A DNA stretch of 59,443 nucleotides from Rhodococcus sp. (in: high G+C Gram-positive bacteria) (GTDB lineage Bacteria; Actinomycetota; Actinomycetes; Mycobacteriales; Mycobacteriaceae). Positions 19,219-28,526 of this stretch are shown here, piece by piece. Location of the stretch: NCBI RefSeq assembly GCF_023264675.1, contig NZ_JAHFVG010000034.1:1-59443 (forward strand), in the 5' to 3' direction. The translations under genes and the position numbers were made by a program. Below the pieces are notes generated by a model, which saw only the letters and a program-made list of their open reading frames with translations, made no database searches and had not been told where the DNA came from. Numbering within the stretch: the stretch's first letter is position 1; each line of letters opens with the position of its first letter.

Positions 19219-19842
19219 TTAAGAGACCTCTGTGGATCTGTCGGTCTCGCGGTTGCGCGGTAGCAGATCCCAGACGTGCTGAGTCTCGTTGACCGAGGTG
19301 ACCGAACGGTTGCCGTTGCGTGAGTACAGAATTCGCGTGAGCGCGCAGTAGTCGACGGGGAAGCCCAGCACCATGGGGGTACCGAGGATGTCCTGCAGCA
19401 GAATATTGATCACACCGCCGTGGGCGAAGACGACCACGGTGTCGGTGTGCTCGACGCCCTCCACAGCTGCGGAGATGCCGGCGAGCACGCGGCCACGGAA
19501 TGCGTCCTCGTCGACCTGCTCGGGAAGGTGCCCGGCTTTGATCCGGTCGAAAGCATCGCGGAATTCGGTTCGGGCGTCCTCGATGGGGATGTAGCCACCG
19601 AAATCGCGGTCGTACTCGGTCAGGCGTTCGTCGGACTCCAGGGTCAGTCCGAGTTGGGCTGCCGTGACGGTTCCGGTTTGGAGCGCGCGCAGCTGAGTGC
19701 TGGCCACGGCTCGGGCGATCGGGAACCGAGAGATGGCGTCCGGAACTCGTGCGGCCTGCTCGTGCCCTAGTTCGGAGAGCGGCGGATCGGCCGAATCGTC
19801 CGAACGTTGCGGAAGGGCGTGGCGTACCAGAATCAGCTGCAC
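19219..19842 (-). CDS. Histidine phosphatase family protein (phosphoglycerate mutase-like)
   Basis: Predicted phosphohydrolase of 207 aa, starting at GTG 19842 (MQLILVRHALP). The catalytic histidine lies in LVRHA (H8), the second histidine in VVFAHGGVINI and the acid in LTEYDRDFGG. A longer open frame to 20229 is a shadow of the LysR gene and is rejected. The gap to the LysR stop is 4 bp, so the two are probably co-transcribed. The substrate cannot be read from the sequence. Confidence 0.88.
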   Translation of the reverse strand: MQLILVRHALPQRSDDSADPPLSELGHEQAARVPDAISRFPIARAVASTQLRALQTGTVTAAQLGLTLESDERLTEYDRDFGGYIPIEDARTEFRDAFDRIKAGHLPEQVDEDAFRGRVLAGISAAVEGVEHTDTVVVFAHGGVINILLQDILGTPMVLGFPVDYCALTRILYSRNGNRSVTSVNETQHVWDLLPRNRETDRSTEVS

Positions 19843-19846
19843 CGAA

Positions 19847-20785
19847 CTACCTAACCACGAGGGAGCGTCCGCTCCGCACGACCATTGCGCGGAACGCGGC
19901 GACCGGACTGGCCGGGCTACGCGGGGACCAGACCATTCCGATGCGTCGGCGAGCAGTGCGGTTCTCGATCCGGATCTCGACGGATTCGGGGTTGTGGCCG
20001 CGAAGACGGGGCAGGATGGTGATGCCGAGACCGGCGCCCACCAGCCCGCGCAGCGTATGGATGTCCTGACCCTCGAATGCGATGGTGGGAGCGAATCCCG
20101 CCTCGGCCCACAGCTCCTCGCAGATCGATCGCATTCCGAAGCCGTGTCCCATGGCGATGTAGTCCTCGTCCGAAGTGTCACCCAGATCGACGCTGCGACG
20201 CCCGGCGAGGCGATGGTCGGCCGGCACAACGAGGACCAGTCGTTCGTCGTAGAGCTGAAAGGAGTTGTCCTCGGTGTGCTCGCTGCTGAGGGCCACGAAC
20301 GCGACGTCAGCCCCGCCGTCGTCGAGCCGATCGAGGCACCGAGCTCGCGCCCCCTGGTCGAGGCCGAACGTGACGGCCGGATGATCGGTGCGAAACGCTT
20401 TGATCAACGCGGGGACGATGTCCTCGCCGAGGGTGTTCTGGAAGCTGATCGAGATGTGGCCTCGTGCGCGGGCGTCGTGCTCGCTCATGGCCTCCAGACC
20501 GGCTTCGAGGTCGACGGCCACCCGTTGCAGGTACGGGACGAGGATCTTGCCCGCCGCAGTGAGGGTGATGCCGCGACCGCGGCGCTCGACGATGTCCACT
20601 CCGAGCACCGCCGACGCCCGGGCGATCTGACGGCTGACGGTCGGCTGCGGCACTCCGAGGATGTGCGACGCCTCGGTGATGTGTTCGGTGTCGGCGACCG
20701 CCAACAACGTGGGGATGAGCGGGAGCAGATCCTGAGCTTCGACGCGCACGAAGAAAATCATATCGCCGATGTATGGGAATGTCAT
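19847..20785 (-). CDS. LysR-family transcriptional regulator
   Basis: 312 aa if started at 20785; an ATG at 20761 (MIFFVRVEAQDLLPLI) gives 304 aa and leaves the palindrome at 20791-20805 clear of the gene. The N-terminal winged helix-turn-helix has ITEASHILGVPQPTVSRQIARASAVLG, followed by a substrate-binding domain of periplasmic-protein fold. It is divergent from the YnfM-like MFS gene, which it probably controls, and is followed by the histidine phosphatase. Inducer unknown. Confidence 0.9.
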   Translation of the reverse strand: MTFPYIGDMIFFVRVEAQDLLPLIPTLLAVADTEHITEASHILGVPQPTVSRQIARASAVLGVDIVERRGRGITLTAAGKILVPYLQRVAVDLEAGLEAMSEHDARARGHISISFQNTLGEDIVPALIKAFRTDHPAVTFGLDQGARARCLDRLDDGGADVAFVALSSEHTEDNSFQLYDERLVLVVPADHRLAGRRSVDLGDTSDEDYIAMGHGFGMRSICEELWAEAGFAPTIAFEGQDIHTLRGLVGAGLGITILPRLRGHNPESVEIRIENRTARRRIGMVWSPRSPASPVAAFRAMVVRSGRSLVVR

Positions 20786-20790
20786 CGTTC

Positions 20791-20805
20791 ATGCATTGGA
20801 CGCAT
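20791..20805. promoter_or_regulatory. LysR-type T-N11-A operator candidate
   Basis: ATGCATTGGACGCAT is an inverted repeat (ATGC-N7-GCAT) with the T-N11-A arrangement expected for LysR-type regulators. It sits in the gap between the divergent LysR and MFS genes. Confidence 0.5.
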
Positions 20806-20831
20806 GCGCCGCCAACTCCTACGTTGAAGTA

Positions 20832-22061
20832 ATGAGTTCGACGACCACCGATTTCACCCTCCAGTGGGAGGGCCATCCCCGCGGATCGCGGGAGTACAAG
20901 CGCCTGGTCGCGGCGTTGCTGTTCGCGGGTATCGCCACCTTCGCGCAGCTCTACTCGGTGCAGGGCATTCTGCCGCTGATCGCCTCCGGACTGGCCATCA
21001 CTCCGTCGCAGTCCTCGCTGGCGGTCGGTCTCGCCACCGTCGGTGTTGCCGTGTCGGTGTTGCCGTGGTCGGTGGCCGCCGACAGGATCGGCCGAGTCAA
21101 GGCGATGAGCTGCTCGATCATCGCTGCAACCGTGCTGGGGCTGCTCGTCCCGCTGTCGTCGTCACTCCCTATGTTGCTCGGCATTCGATTCTTCGAGGGC
21201 GCCGCACTCGGCGGTCTGCCGGCGATCGCCATCGCTTACCTGAGCGAGGAAGTGCACCGCAAACACACTGCTCTCGCGGCAGCGACCTACGTCTCGGGCA
21301 CCACTCTCGGCGGCCTGCTGGGCCGAATCGTCGCCGGCCCGGTTGCCGAGCTGACCAACTGGCGGATCGGAACGTTGACGGTGTCCGTCATCGCCGCCGT
21401 CGCTGCGGGGTTGTTTCTGTGGCTCGCGCCGACGCCGCGACGCTCGCCGGGTTCTGCCGAGGACGGGCCGTCGCTGGGAGCGCGGCTGCGGGCCAACCTT
21501 CGCGACCCCGGAATGCTCGCGCTGTACGCACAGGGTTTCCTGCTGATGGGCGGGTTCGTCGCGATCTACAACTTCCTCGGATTTCGGCTGGGGGCGCAGC
21601 CGTTCGGTCTGCCGCAGTCCCTGATCAGCCTCATCTTCATCGCCTACCTGAGCGGCACGGTGTCCTCACGAGTGGCGGGTCAACTCGCTCTGAAGCACGG
21701 GCGTGGGGTCGTCCTCGCGGCATCGACGGCCGTGATGATTGCCGGTGTCGCTCTGACCATCAGCAATAATCTGATAGTTCTGCTGGCGGGGCTCGTGGTG
21801 CTGACCATCGGATTCTTCGCCGCCCACGCCATCGCGTCCGGCTGGACCGGCCAGCGCGCAACCGTCGGCCGCGCCCAGGCGACCTCGCTGTACAACCTCT
21901 TCTACTACGGCGGATCCAGCATCGTCGGTTGGTGCGGTGGCCTGGTGTTCCAGCAATTCGGATGGACGGCGATGGCGTTGTTCGTCATCGGCCTCGCGCT
22001 GCTGGCCGCGCTGATCATGGGCATCACCACGCGCCGGAACACCCAGCGCCGAGATCACTGA
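20832..22061 (+). CDS. MFS transporter, YnfM-like
   Basis: Twelve-helix major facilitator of the arabinose-efflux/YnfM subgroup, 409 aa, exporting an unknown small molecule. MSSTTTDFTLQWEGHPRGS is chosen as the start (ATG 20832) because the earlier frame from 20769 runs through the operator region. Helices begin near residue 28; the motif A-like DRIGRVKAM is at about 90, and the central loop around 200-220 is Pro/Ser-rich. Its 3' end overlaps the convergent PPOX gene by 7 bp. Regulation by the divergent LysR protein is likely. Confidence 0.86.
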   Translation: MSSTTTDFTLQWEGHPRGSREYKRLVAALLFAGIATFAQLYSVQGILPLIASGLAITPSQSSLAVGLATVGVAVSVLPWSVAADRIGRVKAMSCSIIAATVLGLLVPLSSSLPMLLGIRFFEGAALGGLPAIAIAYLSEEVHRKHTALAAATYVSGTTLGGLLGRIVAGPVAELTNWRIGTLTVSVIAAVAAGLFLWLAPTPRRSPGSAEDGPSLGARLRANLRDPGMLALYAQGFLLMGGFVAIYNFLGFRLGAQPFGLPQSLISLIFIAYLSGTVSSRVAGQLALKHGRGVVLAASTAVMIAGVALTISNNLIVLLAGLVVLTIGFFAAHAIASGWTGQRATVGRAQATSLYNLFYYGGSSIVGWCGGLVFQQFGWTAMALFVIGLALLAALIMGITTRRNTQRRDH

Positions 22062-22456
22062 CCGACTGCGCCCCAGCCGACGTATGCGTCGATCTCGAGG
22101 TATCCGGTGACGCGAGCCTGATCGCGAAGGGGGTACTTGTCTCCGGTGTAGTGAGTCGAGATGCGGTCGATATCGACCAGATCCGGATCGTCCTGCAACG
22201 TGATGGTGCCGTGGACGGTCACGTGGGTGTACCAGCTGGCTTCGTCGAGCACCGAGATCGAGACCTTGGGATTGGCCTTGATGTGCTCGAGGCGCTTGCG
22301 GTCGGCCTGGAAGTTGAGGACGATCTTGCCGTCCTCGAACAGGTACCAGGTCGGGGCCGTGATAGGAGTCCCGTCTGCGCGGACGACGGCCATGACGGCC
22401 GGGTTCGGCTTCTTCAACAGTTCGACGGCATCTTCGGGCAACGGTGGCTTCGGCAT
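22055..22456 (-). CDS. PPOX-class F420-/flavin-dependent oxidoreductase
   Basis: Small split-barrel flavoprotein of 133 aa, of the pyridoxamine 5'-phosphate oxidase-like superfamily common in mycolata. Visible features are AVMAVVRADGTPITAPTWYLFEDG (first strands), QADRKRLEHIKANPKVSISV (cofactor phosphate-binding region), and a C-terminal EIDAYVGWG. Cofactor choice (F420 or FMN) cannot be settled by eye. It stands alone between two transcription units. Confidence 0.83.
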   Translation of the reverse strand: MPKPPLPEDAVELLKKPNPAVMAVVRADGTPITAPTWYLFEDGKIVLNFQADRKRLEHIKANPKVSISVLDEASWYTHVTVHGTITLQDDPDLVDIDRISTHYTGDKYPLRDQARVTGYLEIDAYVGWGAVGQ

Positions 22457-22471
22457 GCCGTCACCCTACTG

Positions 22472-22521
22472 CCGGCACAGGAGAGGCCGAGTACGGATTC
22501 GTACTCGGCCTCTCCTGCCGG
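22472..22521 (-). terminator. Strong terminator after the lysX-fabH operon
   Basis: A perfect 18-bp stem (22478-22495 with 22500-22517) closes a GATT loop, with four more base pairs (CCGG) beyond a 2-nt bulge. It lies 18 bp downstream of the fabH stop on the minus strand. This is the longest perfect stem in the window. Confidence 0.85.
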
Positions 22522-22539
22522 AACCTCAGGCGTAAGGAC

Positions 22540-23550
22540 CTAGAGCGTGGGGAGCTTGACGACCTGGCCCGCGTAGGACAGACCCGCACCGAAGGCAAGC
22601 AGCAGAGCGGTGTCGCCCGGCTTGGCCTTGCCCGTGCGTAGCAGTTCCTCCATCGCCAGTGGAATCGACGCTGCGGACGTGTTGCCCGTCTCGGCGATGT
22701 CGTTGGCGACCGGGGTGTCCTCGTTCAGGTTCAGGCTCTTGGCCAGCAACTCGGTGATGCGGCTGTTCGCCTGGTGCGGCACGAACGCGTGAAGCTCGTC
22801 GGCCTTGATGCCGGCAACGTCCAGAACCTTCTGCGCGGCCTTGCCCATCTCGAACGCCGCCCACCGGAACACGGAGATGCCGTTCATCTTGATCCACGGA
22901 CGTTCGACGGTTTCCTTGGTGGTGATGTAGTCGTACCAGTCGATGGTCTGAACGATCGCGTCCGACTGCGAGCCGTCGGAGCCCCAGACGGCGGGCCCGA
23001 TCTCGGTCTCGTCGCTCTGGCCGACGACCACGGCGCCCGCGCCGTCGGCGAAGATGAATCGCGTCGTGCGGTCGTAGGGATCGGTGGTCACGCTCAGCTG
23101 CTCGGCTCCGATGACCAGGACGTACTTGGCAGTGCCGCCTTTGACCAGGTCGGATGCAACGGTCAGTGCGTAGCAGAACCCAGCGCAGCCGGCGCAGATG
23201 TCGAACGCAGCCGGCCCTTTGGTACCGAGACCGTGTGCCACCTTCGCAGCGGCCTGCGGGGTCAGTTCGAGGTGGGTCGAGGTGGCGACGATGACGGTGT
23301 CGATCTGATCGGCCGTCAGGCCACTGGCTTCGAGAGCCTTCTTGCCTGCCGAAATCGACATGGCGACGACATTTTCCTCAGGATCGGCGAAACGCCTGTT
23401 CTTGATTCCGGACCGCGTTTGGATCCACTCGTCGCTCGAGTCGATGGTTTCGCAGATTTCGTCGTTGGTCACCACCCGCTCGGGTCGGTGGACACCCAAA
23501 CCAAGGAGCTTGGACTGTCGGCCTGACGTTGTGCTGATCGATACAGCCAT
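22540..23550 (-). CDS. fabH: Beta-ketoacyl-ACP synthase III (FabH)
   Basis: Condenses an acyl-CoA with malonyl-ACP to start fatty-acid (or mycolate-precursor) elongation. The protein is 336 aa from ATG 23550 behind AGAGGA. The catalytic triad is intact: C122 in GCAGFCYAL, H259 in FVPHQANSRI and N290 in ETGNTSAAS. The N-terminal extension of about ten residues before KLLGLGVHRPERVV resembles mycobacterial FabH. A longer frame to 23790 has no supporting start. It is 74 bp behind the hydrolase gene and probably belongs to the lysX operon. Confidence 0.93.
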   Translation of the reverse strand: MAVSISTTSGRQSKLLGLGVHRPERVVTNDEICETIDSSDEWIQTRSGIKNRRFADPEENVVAMSISAGKKALEASGLTADQIDTVIVATSTHLELTPQAAAKVAHGLGTKGPAAFDICAGCAGFCYALTVASDLVKGGTAKYVLVIGAEQLSVTTDPYDRTTRFIFADGAGAVVVGQSDETEIGPAVWGSDGSQSDAIVQTIDWYDYITTKETVERPWIKMNGISVFRWAAFEMGKAAQKVLDVAGIKADELHAFVPHQANSRITELLAKSLNLNEDTPVANDIAETGNTSAASIPLAMEELLRTGKAKPGDTALLLAFGAGLSYAGQVVKLPTL

Positions 23551-23624
23551 CTTCTGTTCCTCTCGCGTACCGCACCATCGCCGAACTTTGGCTCGGGTCT
23601 TGGGTGCGGGCTCGGGAGCACACG

Positions 23625-24509
23625 TTACGTGTCGAGCGCTTTGTGATGTGACACCAGTTCGCTGATCAAGCGCGCCACCTCGGCCGGCTGGTCGATCATC
23701 GCGTGGTGGTGAGCATCGCCGACCACCGTGAACGTTGCATCGAGATACCGCGCGAGTCGCTGCTGTTTCGCCAGCCAACTGCGTCCCCACGGCGTCGGCC
23801 TACCGGTGTGAGCAGCTGCGACGGTCACGGAAACGTCGGGCATCGACGTACGACGCCTGATCGTGTTCAGTTCGAGCGCCATGTCCGGGTAGACGAAATC
23901 CTCGATCAACGCTGCCTCCAGATACGACGGCGTGCGGTAGATCCGGTCGATCCAGTCGTATGTCTCGATGGGGATCCCGTCGGGCGGGATCGACTGATTC
24001 AGTATTCGTCTGACCGTGGGACCGAGCAATCGCTGGAGGCCGCTCGCGGAAAGGGCCGCGGACAGCCGGTAGGCAAGTGAGATTCGAATTTTCTTGGGCA
24101 CGATCTGCCAGGGGTCGCGTTCGGCGCTCGAATCGAGCAACAGCATGCCCGACGTGCGATCCGGGTGCAGGCGGGCGAAGGCCTCGGCATAGAAGCCGGC
24201 AATCGAATGCCCGACGATCACCGCGGGCCCGGTCAGTTCCAGAGCATCGAGAACTCCGAGGATGCGAGCGGCCTCCTCCGTCACGGTCGGCGTCTCACCG
24301 CGAGGGAACGGCTCGCTGAGTCCGAACCCCGGACGATCGATGATTACCACGGTGTGGAACGCCGCCAGAATTCGAGCGCAGTCGTCCCAGTCGAACCAAT
24401 TGCTCCCCAGCCCGCCGCACAACACCACGGTCGGACCGGCCCCCGCTGTCACCACGTGGGTCCTCAGCCCGGAGACGGTGACGAAACCGCCCGGAGGGTC
24501 TTGTTTCAT
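23625..24509 (-). CDS. Alpha/beta hydrolase
   Basis: Cytoplasmic alpha/beta-fold hydrolase, 294 aa, substrate unknown. The oxyanion-hole region is LCGGLGSNWFDW and the nucleophile elbow is GHSIAG with S102; the C-terminal VVGDAHHHAMIDQP supplies the histidine. ATG 24509 overlaps the stop of the upstream membrane-protein gene (ATGA), which fixes the start; an open frame to 24635 and an ATG at 24518 are less likely. Coupled to the lysX operon. Confidence 0.85.
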   Translation of the reverse strand: MKQDPPGGFVTVSGLRTHVVTAGAGPTVVLCGGLGSNWFDWDDCARILAAFHTVVIIDRPGFGLSEPFPRGETPTVTEEAARILGVLDALELTGPAVIVGHSIAGFYAEAFARLHPDRTSGMLLLDSSAERDPWQIVPKKIRISLAYRLSAALSASGLQRLLGPTVRRILNQSIPPDGIPIETYDWIDRIYRTPSYLEAALIEDFVYPDMALELNTIRRRTSMPDVSVTVAAAHTGRPTPWGRSWLAKQQRLARYLDATFTVVGDAHHHAMIDQPAEVARLISELVSHHKALDT

Positions 24510-25123
24510 GTGAAACATTTTCTGCCTTGGCGCGTCGCTACGGCAAGGATTACCAGCGAAATCGCGAAAGACATCAGTTGCGTCCGCTGAGCCAGGCCGA
24601 CGGTCGAGTCGACGAATACCGCGGCGAGGGTCCATACCGTCGAGACGACGAGGACGGCCGCGAGAACCACCGCTACTCTGCCGAGGCGGCCTTCACCCCG
24701 CGCAGTCCACGCGAACATCACGATCGCCACCAGCGCCGCCGCACTCGCTGTCGTACTCGACACGGTGTGCAGACGATGGGTCAGCGGAACCGAACCCGCG
24801 GCCTCGGCGGTGGCACAGGCGTCGTCACCCGTCGGGGCGCAGCTCAGCGACCACTGCGAGTCGAGAACCGTTGCGGCGCCGAAGACGATCAAGGCGATCC
24901 AGATCCACCGATGGCGGTACCGGCGTAGCCCGAGAGCACCCGCACCGACCACCAGAATTCCCGCTGCCAGATCGCACCAGCGGAACAGCCAACCGGACGG
25001 CTGGTCGAACGCCGCCAACTCGCTCGTGTACGCGTGCAGCGGAGCAATCGGAGTGTCCAGGAAGAATTCCAGCGTCCACACCGAGTACAGAACCGCGCTC
25101 GCCGCCAGCGCGAGCGGAACCAT
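24506..25123 (-). CDS. DUF998-like integral membrane protein
   Basis: 205-aa protein with about six hydrophobic segments (starting LALAASAVLYSVWTLEFFL). The spacing and the LTHRLHTVSSTTASAAALV segment fit DUF998-type membrane proteins. ATG 25123 overlaps the lysX stop by one base (TAATG), so translation should be coupled to lysX; a frame extending to 25399 lies inside lysX and is rejected. Function unknown. Linkage to lipid lysinylation suggests an envelope role, but this is inference. Confidence 0.7.
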   Translation of the reverse strand: MVPLALAASAVLYSVWTLEFFLDTPIAPLHAYTSELAAFDQPSGWLFRWCDLAAGILVVGAGALGLRRYRHRWIWIALIVFGAATVLDSQWSLSCAPTGDDACATAEAAGSVPLTHRLHTVSSTTASAAALVAIVMFAWTARGEGRLGRVAVVLAAVLVVSTVWTLAAVFVDSTVGLAQRTQLMSFAISLVILAVATRQGRKCFT

Positions 25124-28100
25124 TACTGCCGTGGTTTGGCGAGCGGAAACGCGAGTGTCTCGCGGATACTCCCGCCGGTGATCAGCATGACCACACGGTC
25201 GACGCCCATGCCGAGCCCGCCGGTGGGCGGCATGCCGTACTCGAGGGCCTGCAGGAAGTCCTCGTCGAGCGACATGGCTTCCTCGTCGCCGCCTGCTGCG
25301 AGCATCGACTGCTCGGTCAGCCGCTGACGCTGATCGACCGGATCGGTGAGCTCGCTGTACGCGGTCCCGAGTTCGACACCCCACGCCACGAGATCCCATT
25401 TCTCGGCGACACCGGGAATCGATCGATGCGGCCGCGTCAACGGCGACATCGACGTCGGGAAGTCCTTGTAGAACGTCGGGAACTCGGTGTAGTCCTCGAC
25501 GAGGTGCTCGTACATCCCCTGGGCGACGGCGCCTGCGTCCCAGTCCTTTTCGTACGGAATATCATGCTCGTCGCACAGTCGCTGCAGTTCCTCGAGGGAG
25601 GAAGCCGGGGACACGTCGACACCGAGCTTCTCGGCGACCGACCCGTGCACCGTCTTGACCGGCCACTCACCGGAGATGTCGATCTCGATCATCTCGCCGT
25701 TCGGACCGTCGGGGCGCAGGACGATCTCGCGTCCGTGCGCGGCGACCGCCGCTTTCTGAATCAGCTCACGGCACAACACCATTGCGCGTTCGTAGTCGCT
25801 GTGTGCCTCGTACGCCTCGAGAATGGTGAACTCGGGGTTGTGCTTGAAGTCGGCGCCTTCGTTGCGGAAGACCCTCCCGATTTCGAAGACCTTGTCCATG
25901 CCGCCGACGCACAGGCGTTTGAGGTACAGCTCCGGTGCGATGCGCAGATACAGATCGAGGTTGTACGCATTGATGTGCGTGATGAACGGCGCGGCATTCG
26001 CCCCGCCGTGTACCTGCTGCAGAATCGGCGTCTCGACTTCCATGTAGCCGCGGTCGCCGAGTGAATCGCGGAGGGATTTCACCACATTGCTGCGTGCGAT
26101 CATCAGATCTCGTGCGCTTCGATTGATCGCGAGATCGACATAGCGCTGACGGACGCGTGATTCCGGATCCGTCAGTCCCTTCCACTTGTCCGGGAGCGGA
26201 TGCAGGCACTTGGCGTTCATCCGCCACTCGGAGGCGAGCAGCGAGAATTCACCCTTCTTGCTTCGGCCGATGGTTCCACTGACCTCGATCAGGTCGCCGA
26301 GGTCGAAATCGGAATCGAATCGATCGAGGGCGTCGCCGACGCGTTCTCGATCGAACAGCACCTGAATGTCGTCGGTCCAATCGCGCACCAGCGCGAAGGC
26401 GACGCCGCCGTAATCCCTGTTTCGCAGGATGCGTCCGGCGATTCGTACCTTGGTGCCCTGCGGTGCCGCCAATGCTTCGGCGACGGTATGCGTCGGGGGA
26501 TAGGCGACGGGATACCCGTCGGTGCCTTCGCTGCTCAAGCGTTCCAGCTTGGAGATGCGAACGCGCACCTGGTCGGGACGTTTCGGACCCCTGGTTTCGT
26601 CTTGCTCGTCGGCGAAATCGGTGCTGTTCGGTCCGCTACCGTCCGAGTGGATGTCGGGGTTGCCGACGAGTGACTGCGGGATCGCGACGTGGCTGCCGGT
26701 GTGCTTACGGGCACGTCGGAACGTGGGGAGGGTGAGGAAGCCCTCGGCGATGGCCGAGGCGATGCCGACCTTCGGAAGTTCCCGGTTGTCCGCGAAGCAC
26801 AGGTACCGCGGCTCCCAGTCGGGCTGGTATTTCAGATTGGAGCGATACAGCGCTTCGAGCTGCCACCAGCGGGAGAAGAACACCAGCACCGAGCGCCAGA
26901 TTCTCAGGACCGGGCCTGCGCCGATTCGGCTGCCTTCCTCGAACACCGCACGGAACACCGCGAAGTTGAGCGAGATCTTGCTGATCCCGAATTGGTCTCC
27001 ACCGGTTGCCAATTCGGAGACGAGAAGTTCGATGACTCCGTTCGGAGATTGGGGATCGCGGCGCATCAGATCGAGAGATACCCCGGTGCGTCCCCACGGC
27101 GCCAACGACAGAACGCCGACCGTCTTCTCTCCCTGGCGTGCCTGCACCAACAGGCAGTCACCGTCGAGAGGGTCGCCGAGACGGCCGAGTGCCATCGAGA
27201 ATCCGCGCTCGGTCTCGGTGTCACGCCAGTTGTCGGCGCACTCGATGATGTCGGCCATCTCGGCCGCGGGGATGTCGCGGTGGCGTCGAATCTCGACGGT
27301 CACGCCGGCCTTCCTTGCACGGTTGACCGCCTGGCGCACGGGCCGCATCTCGCGGCCGTTCAGGTTGAACGTCTTGGTGTAGAGGATGGCTTCGTCGCCG
27401 AGTTCGAGAACGTTCAATCCGGCGCGTTTGAATGCCGTCGCACCGTTTTCGCTCGCACCCATGACCGCGGGCGTCCACCCGTACTTCGCGGCGAGTTCGA
27501 GCCACGCGTCGATGGCGTGCGGCCACGCCTCGGAGTTGCCGATGGGATCACCGCTGGCGAGACAAACGCCCATCTCCACACGGAACGTGACGGCGGCCTT
27601 CCCGCTGGGGGCGAAGATGACCGCCTTGTCCCGCCGGGTGGCGAAGTAGCCGAGGGAGTCGTCGGCGCCGTACTTGTCGAGCAGGCCTCGCAGAGCGGAC
27701 TCGTCCTGAGCGGTCAATGCATTGGTCGAGCGCTGCGAACGAAAGAGTGTGACGACGGCAGCCAACAGTGCGAGGGCGCCGAAGAGTCCGAGCAGTGTAT
27801 TGACGAAAACGTGTGGGCGACCGTCGAATTGTTCGTTGTCGACCGTTGCGGCGGCAGTGACGCGATTGATCGCCCACAGGAACGTCTGGCTCTCGGGAAG
27901 GGTGCCGGGGAACAGCGCGGTGAGACCCCAGCCGACGAGGGTGCCGATGACCGCGCCCAGCACCAGCACGCCCAGCGCTTTCCACACTGCTCCGCGTCTG
28001 ACGCGGGTGTAGAACTCCTTGCGGGCGGCGATCAGGATCCCGATCACCACGACGTGCACCCCGAGGGCGATCCAGGAACTGATGTTGTTCTCGTCGATGC

Positions 28101-28455
28101 CTTCGCCGAGGTTCGTCAGGGCGACGAGCAGGAGATACACCGTCAGGAACCACCAGGCGATGCGTTTGCGGCTCGCGAGGGCTGCGGCGGTGAGGCCGAC
28201 GACGAGCGCCCAGGACAGAGAAGTGTCGGGAGCGTCGAGGTAGTAGGTGTCCACGTACTCGCGTGGAACGCGGATGAGCACGCGCAGCGCGGGGGACAGC
28301 GACCAGAGGAACACCAGAACGGCGAAGACTCCGAGAATCAGTCCCGCGATATGGGGAACCTCGCTGAGACGGCCACGTTCCGGTGGCACGAACGCTCGTG
28401 GCACCTTCTTTTCTCCACGATTGGCCTGCTCCGGTGACACCGATGTACTCGTCAC
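25123..28455 (-). CDS. lysX: LysX: phosphatidylglycerol lysyltransferase fused to lysyl-tRNA synthetase
   Basis: Charges tRNA-Lys with lysine and transfers it to phosphatidylglycerol, making membrane charge less negative and giving resistance to cationic peptides. The 1110-aa protein has an N-terminal membrane domain (about 35-230), an MprF-like DUF2156 lysyltransferase domain (about 255-580), then an OB-fold tRNA-binding domain (from about 640). The class II LysRS core follows, with motif 2 [25 protein letters not shown] residues and motif 3 [12 protein letters not shown]. It is about 60 residues shorter than the mycobacterial protein but has every domain. First gene of an operon with the DUF998-like, hydrolase and fabH genes. 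Confidence 0.96.
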   Translation of the reverse strand: MTSTSVSPEQANRGEKKVPRAFVPPERGRLSEVPHIAGLILGVFAVLVFLWSLSPALRVLIRVPREYVDTYYLDAPDTSLSWALVVGLTAAALASRKRIAWWFLTVYLLLVALTNLGEGIDENNISSWIALGVHVVVIGILIAARKEFYTRVRRGAVWKALGVLVLGAVIGTLVGWGLTALFPGTLPESQTFLWAINRVTAAATVDNEQFDGRPHVFVNTLLGLFGALALLAAVVTLFRSQRSTNALTAQDESALRGLLDKYGADDSLGYFATRRDKAVIFAPSGKAAVTFRVEMGVCLASGDPIGNSEAWPHAIDAWLELAAKYGWTPAVMGASENGATAFKRAGLNVLELGDEAILYTKTFNLNGREMRPVRQAVNRARKAGVTVEIRRHRDIPAAEMADIIECADNWRDTETERGFSMALGRLGDPLDGDCLLVQARQGEKTVGVLSLAPWGRTGVSLDLMRRDPQSPNGVIELLVSELATGGDQFGISKISLNFAVFRAVFEEGSRIGAGPVLRIWRSVLVFFSRWWQLEALYRSNLKYQPDWEPRYLCFADNRELPKVGIASAIAEGFLTLPTFRRARKHTGSHVAIPQSLVGNPDIHSDGSGPNSTDFADEQDETRGPKRPDQVRVRISKLERLSSEGTDGYPVAYPPTHTVAEALAAPQGTKVRIAGRILRNRDYGGVAFALVRDWTDDIQVLFDRERVGDALDRFDSDFDLGDLIEVSGTIGRSKKGEFSLLASEWRMNAKCLHPLPDKWKGLTDPESRVRQRYVDLAINRSARDLMIARSNVVKSLRDSLGDRGYMEVETPILQQVHGGANAAPFITHINAYNLDLYLRIAPELYLKRLCVGGMDKVFEIGRVFRNEGADFKHNPEFTILEAYEAHSDYERAMVLCRELIQKAAVAAHGREIVLRPDGPNGEMIEIDISGEWPVKTVHGSVAEKLGVDVSPASSLEELQRLCDEHDIPYEKDWDAGAVAQGMYEHLVEDYTEFPTFYKDFPTSMSPLTRPHRSIPGVAEKWDLVAWGVELGTAYSELTDPVDQRQRLTEQSMLAAGGDEEAMSLDEDFLQALEYGMPPTGGLGMGVDRVVMLITGGSIRETLAFPLAKPRQ

Positions 28456-28526
28456 AGCTCACTCCTACCCGTCAGCGCTGCAGTTACCCCAGGGCAACGG
28501 TAGCGCCGACGGCGGGAATCAGGTGA

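Noticed and set aside
26689..28437. 582-codon frame antisense to lysX
   Set aside because: Shadow of the LysX membrane and transferase domains.
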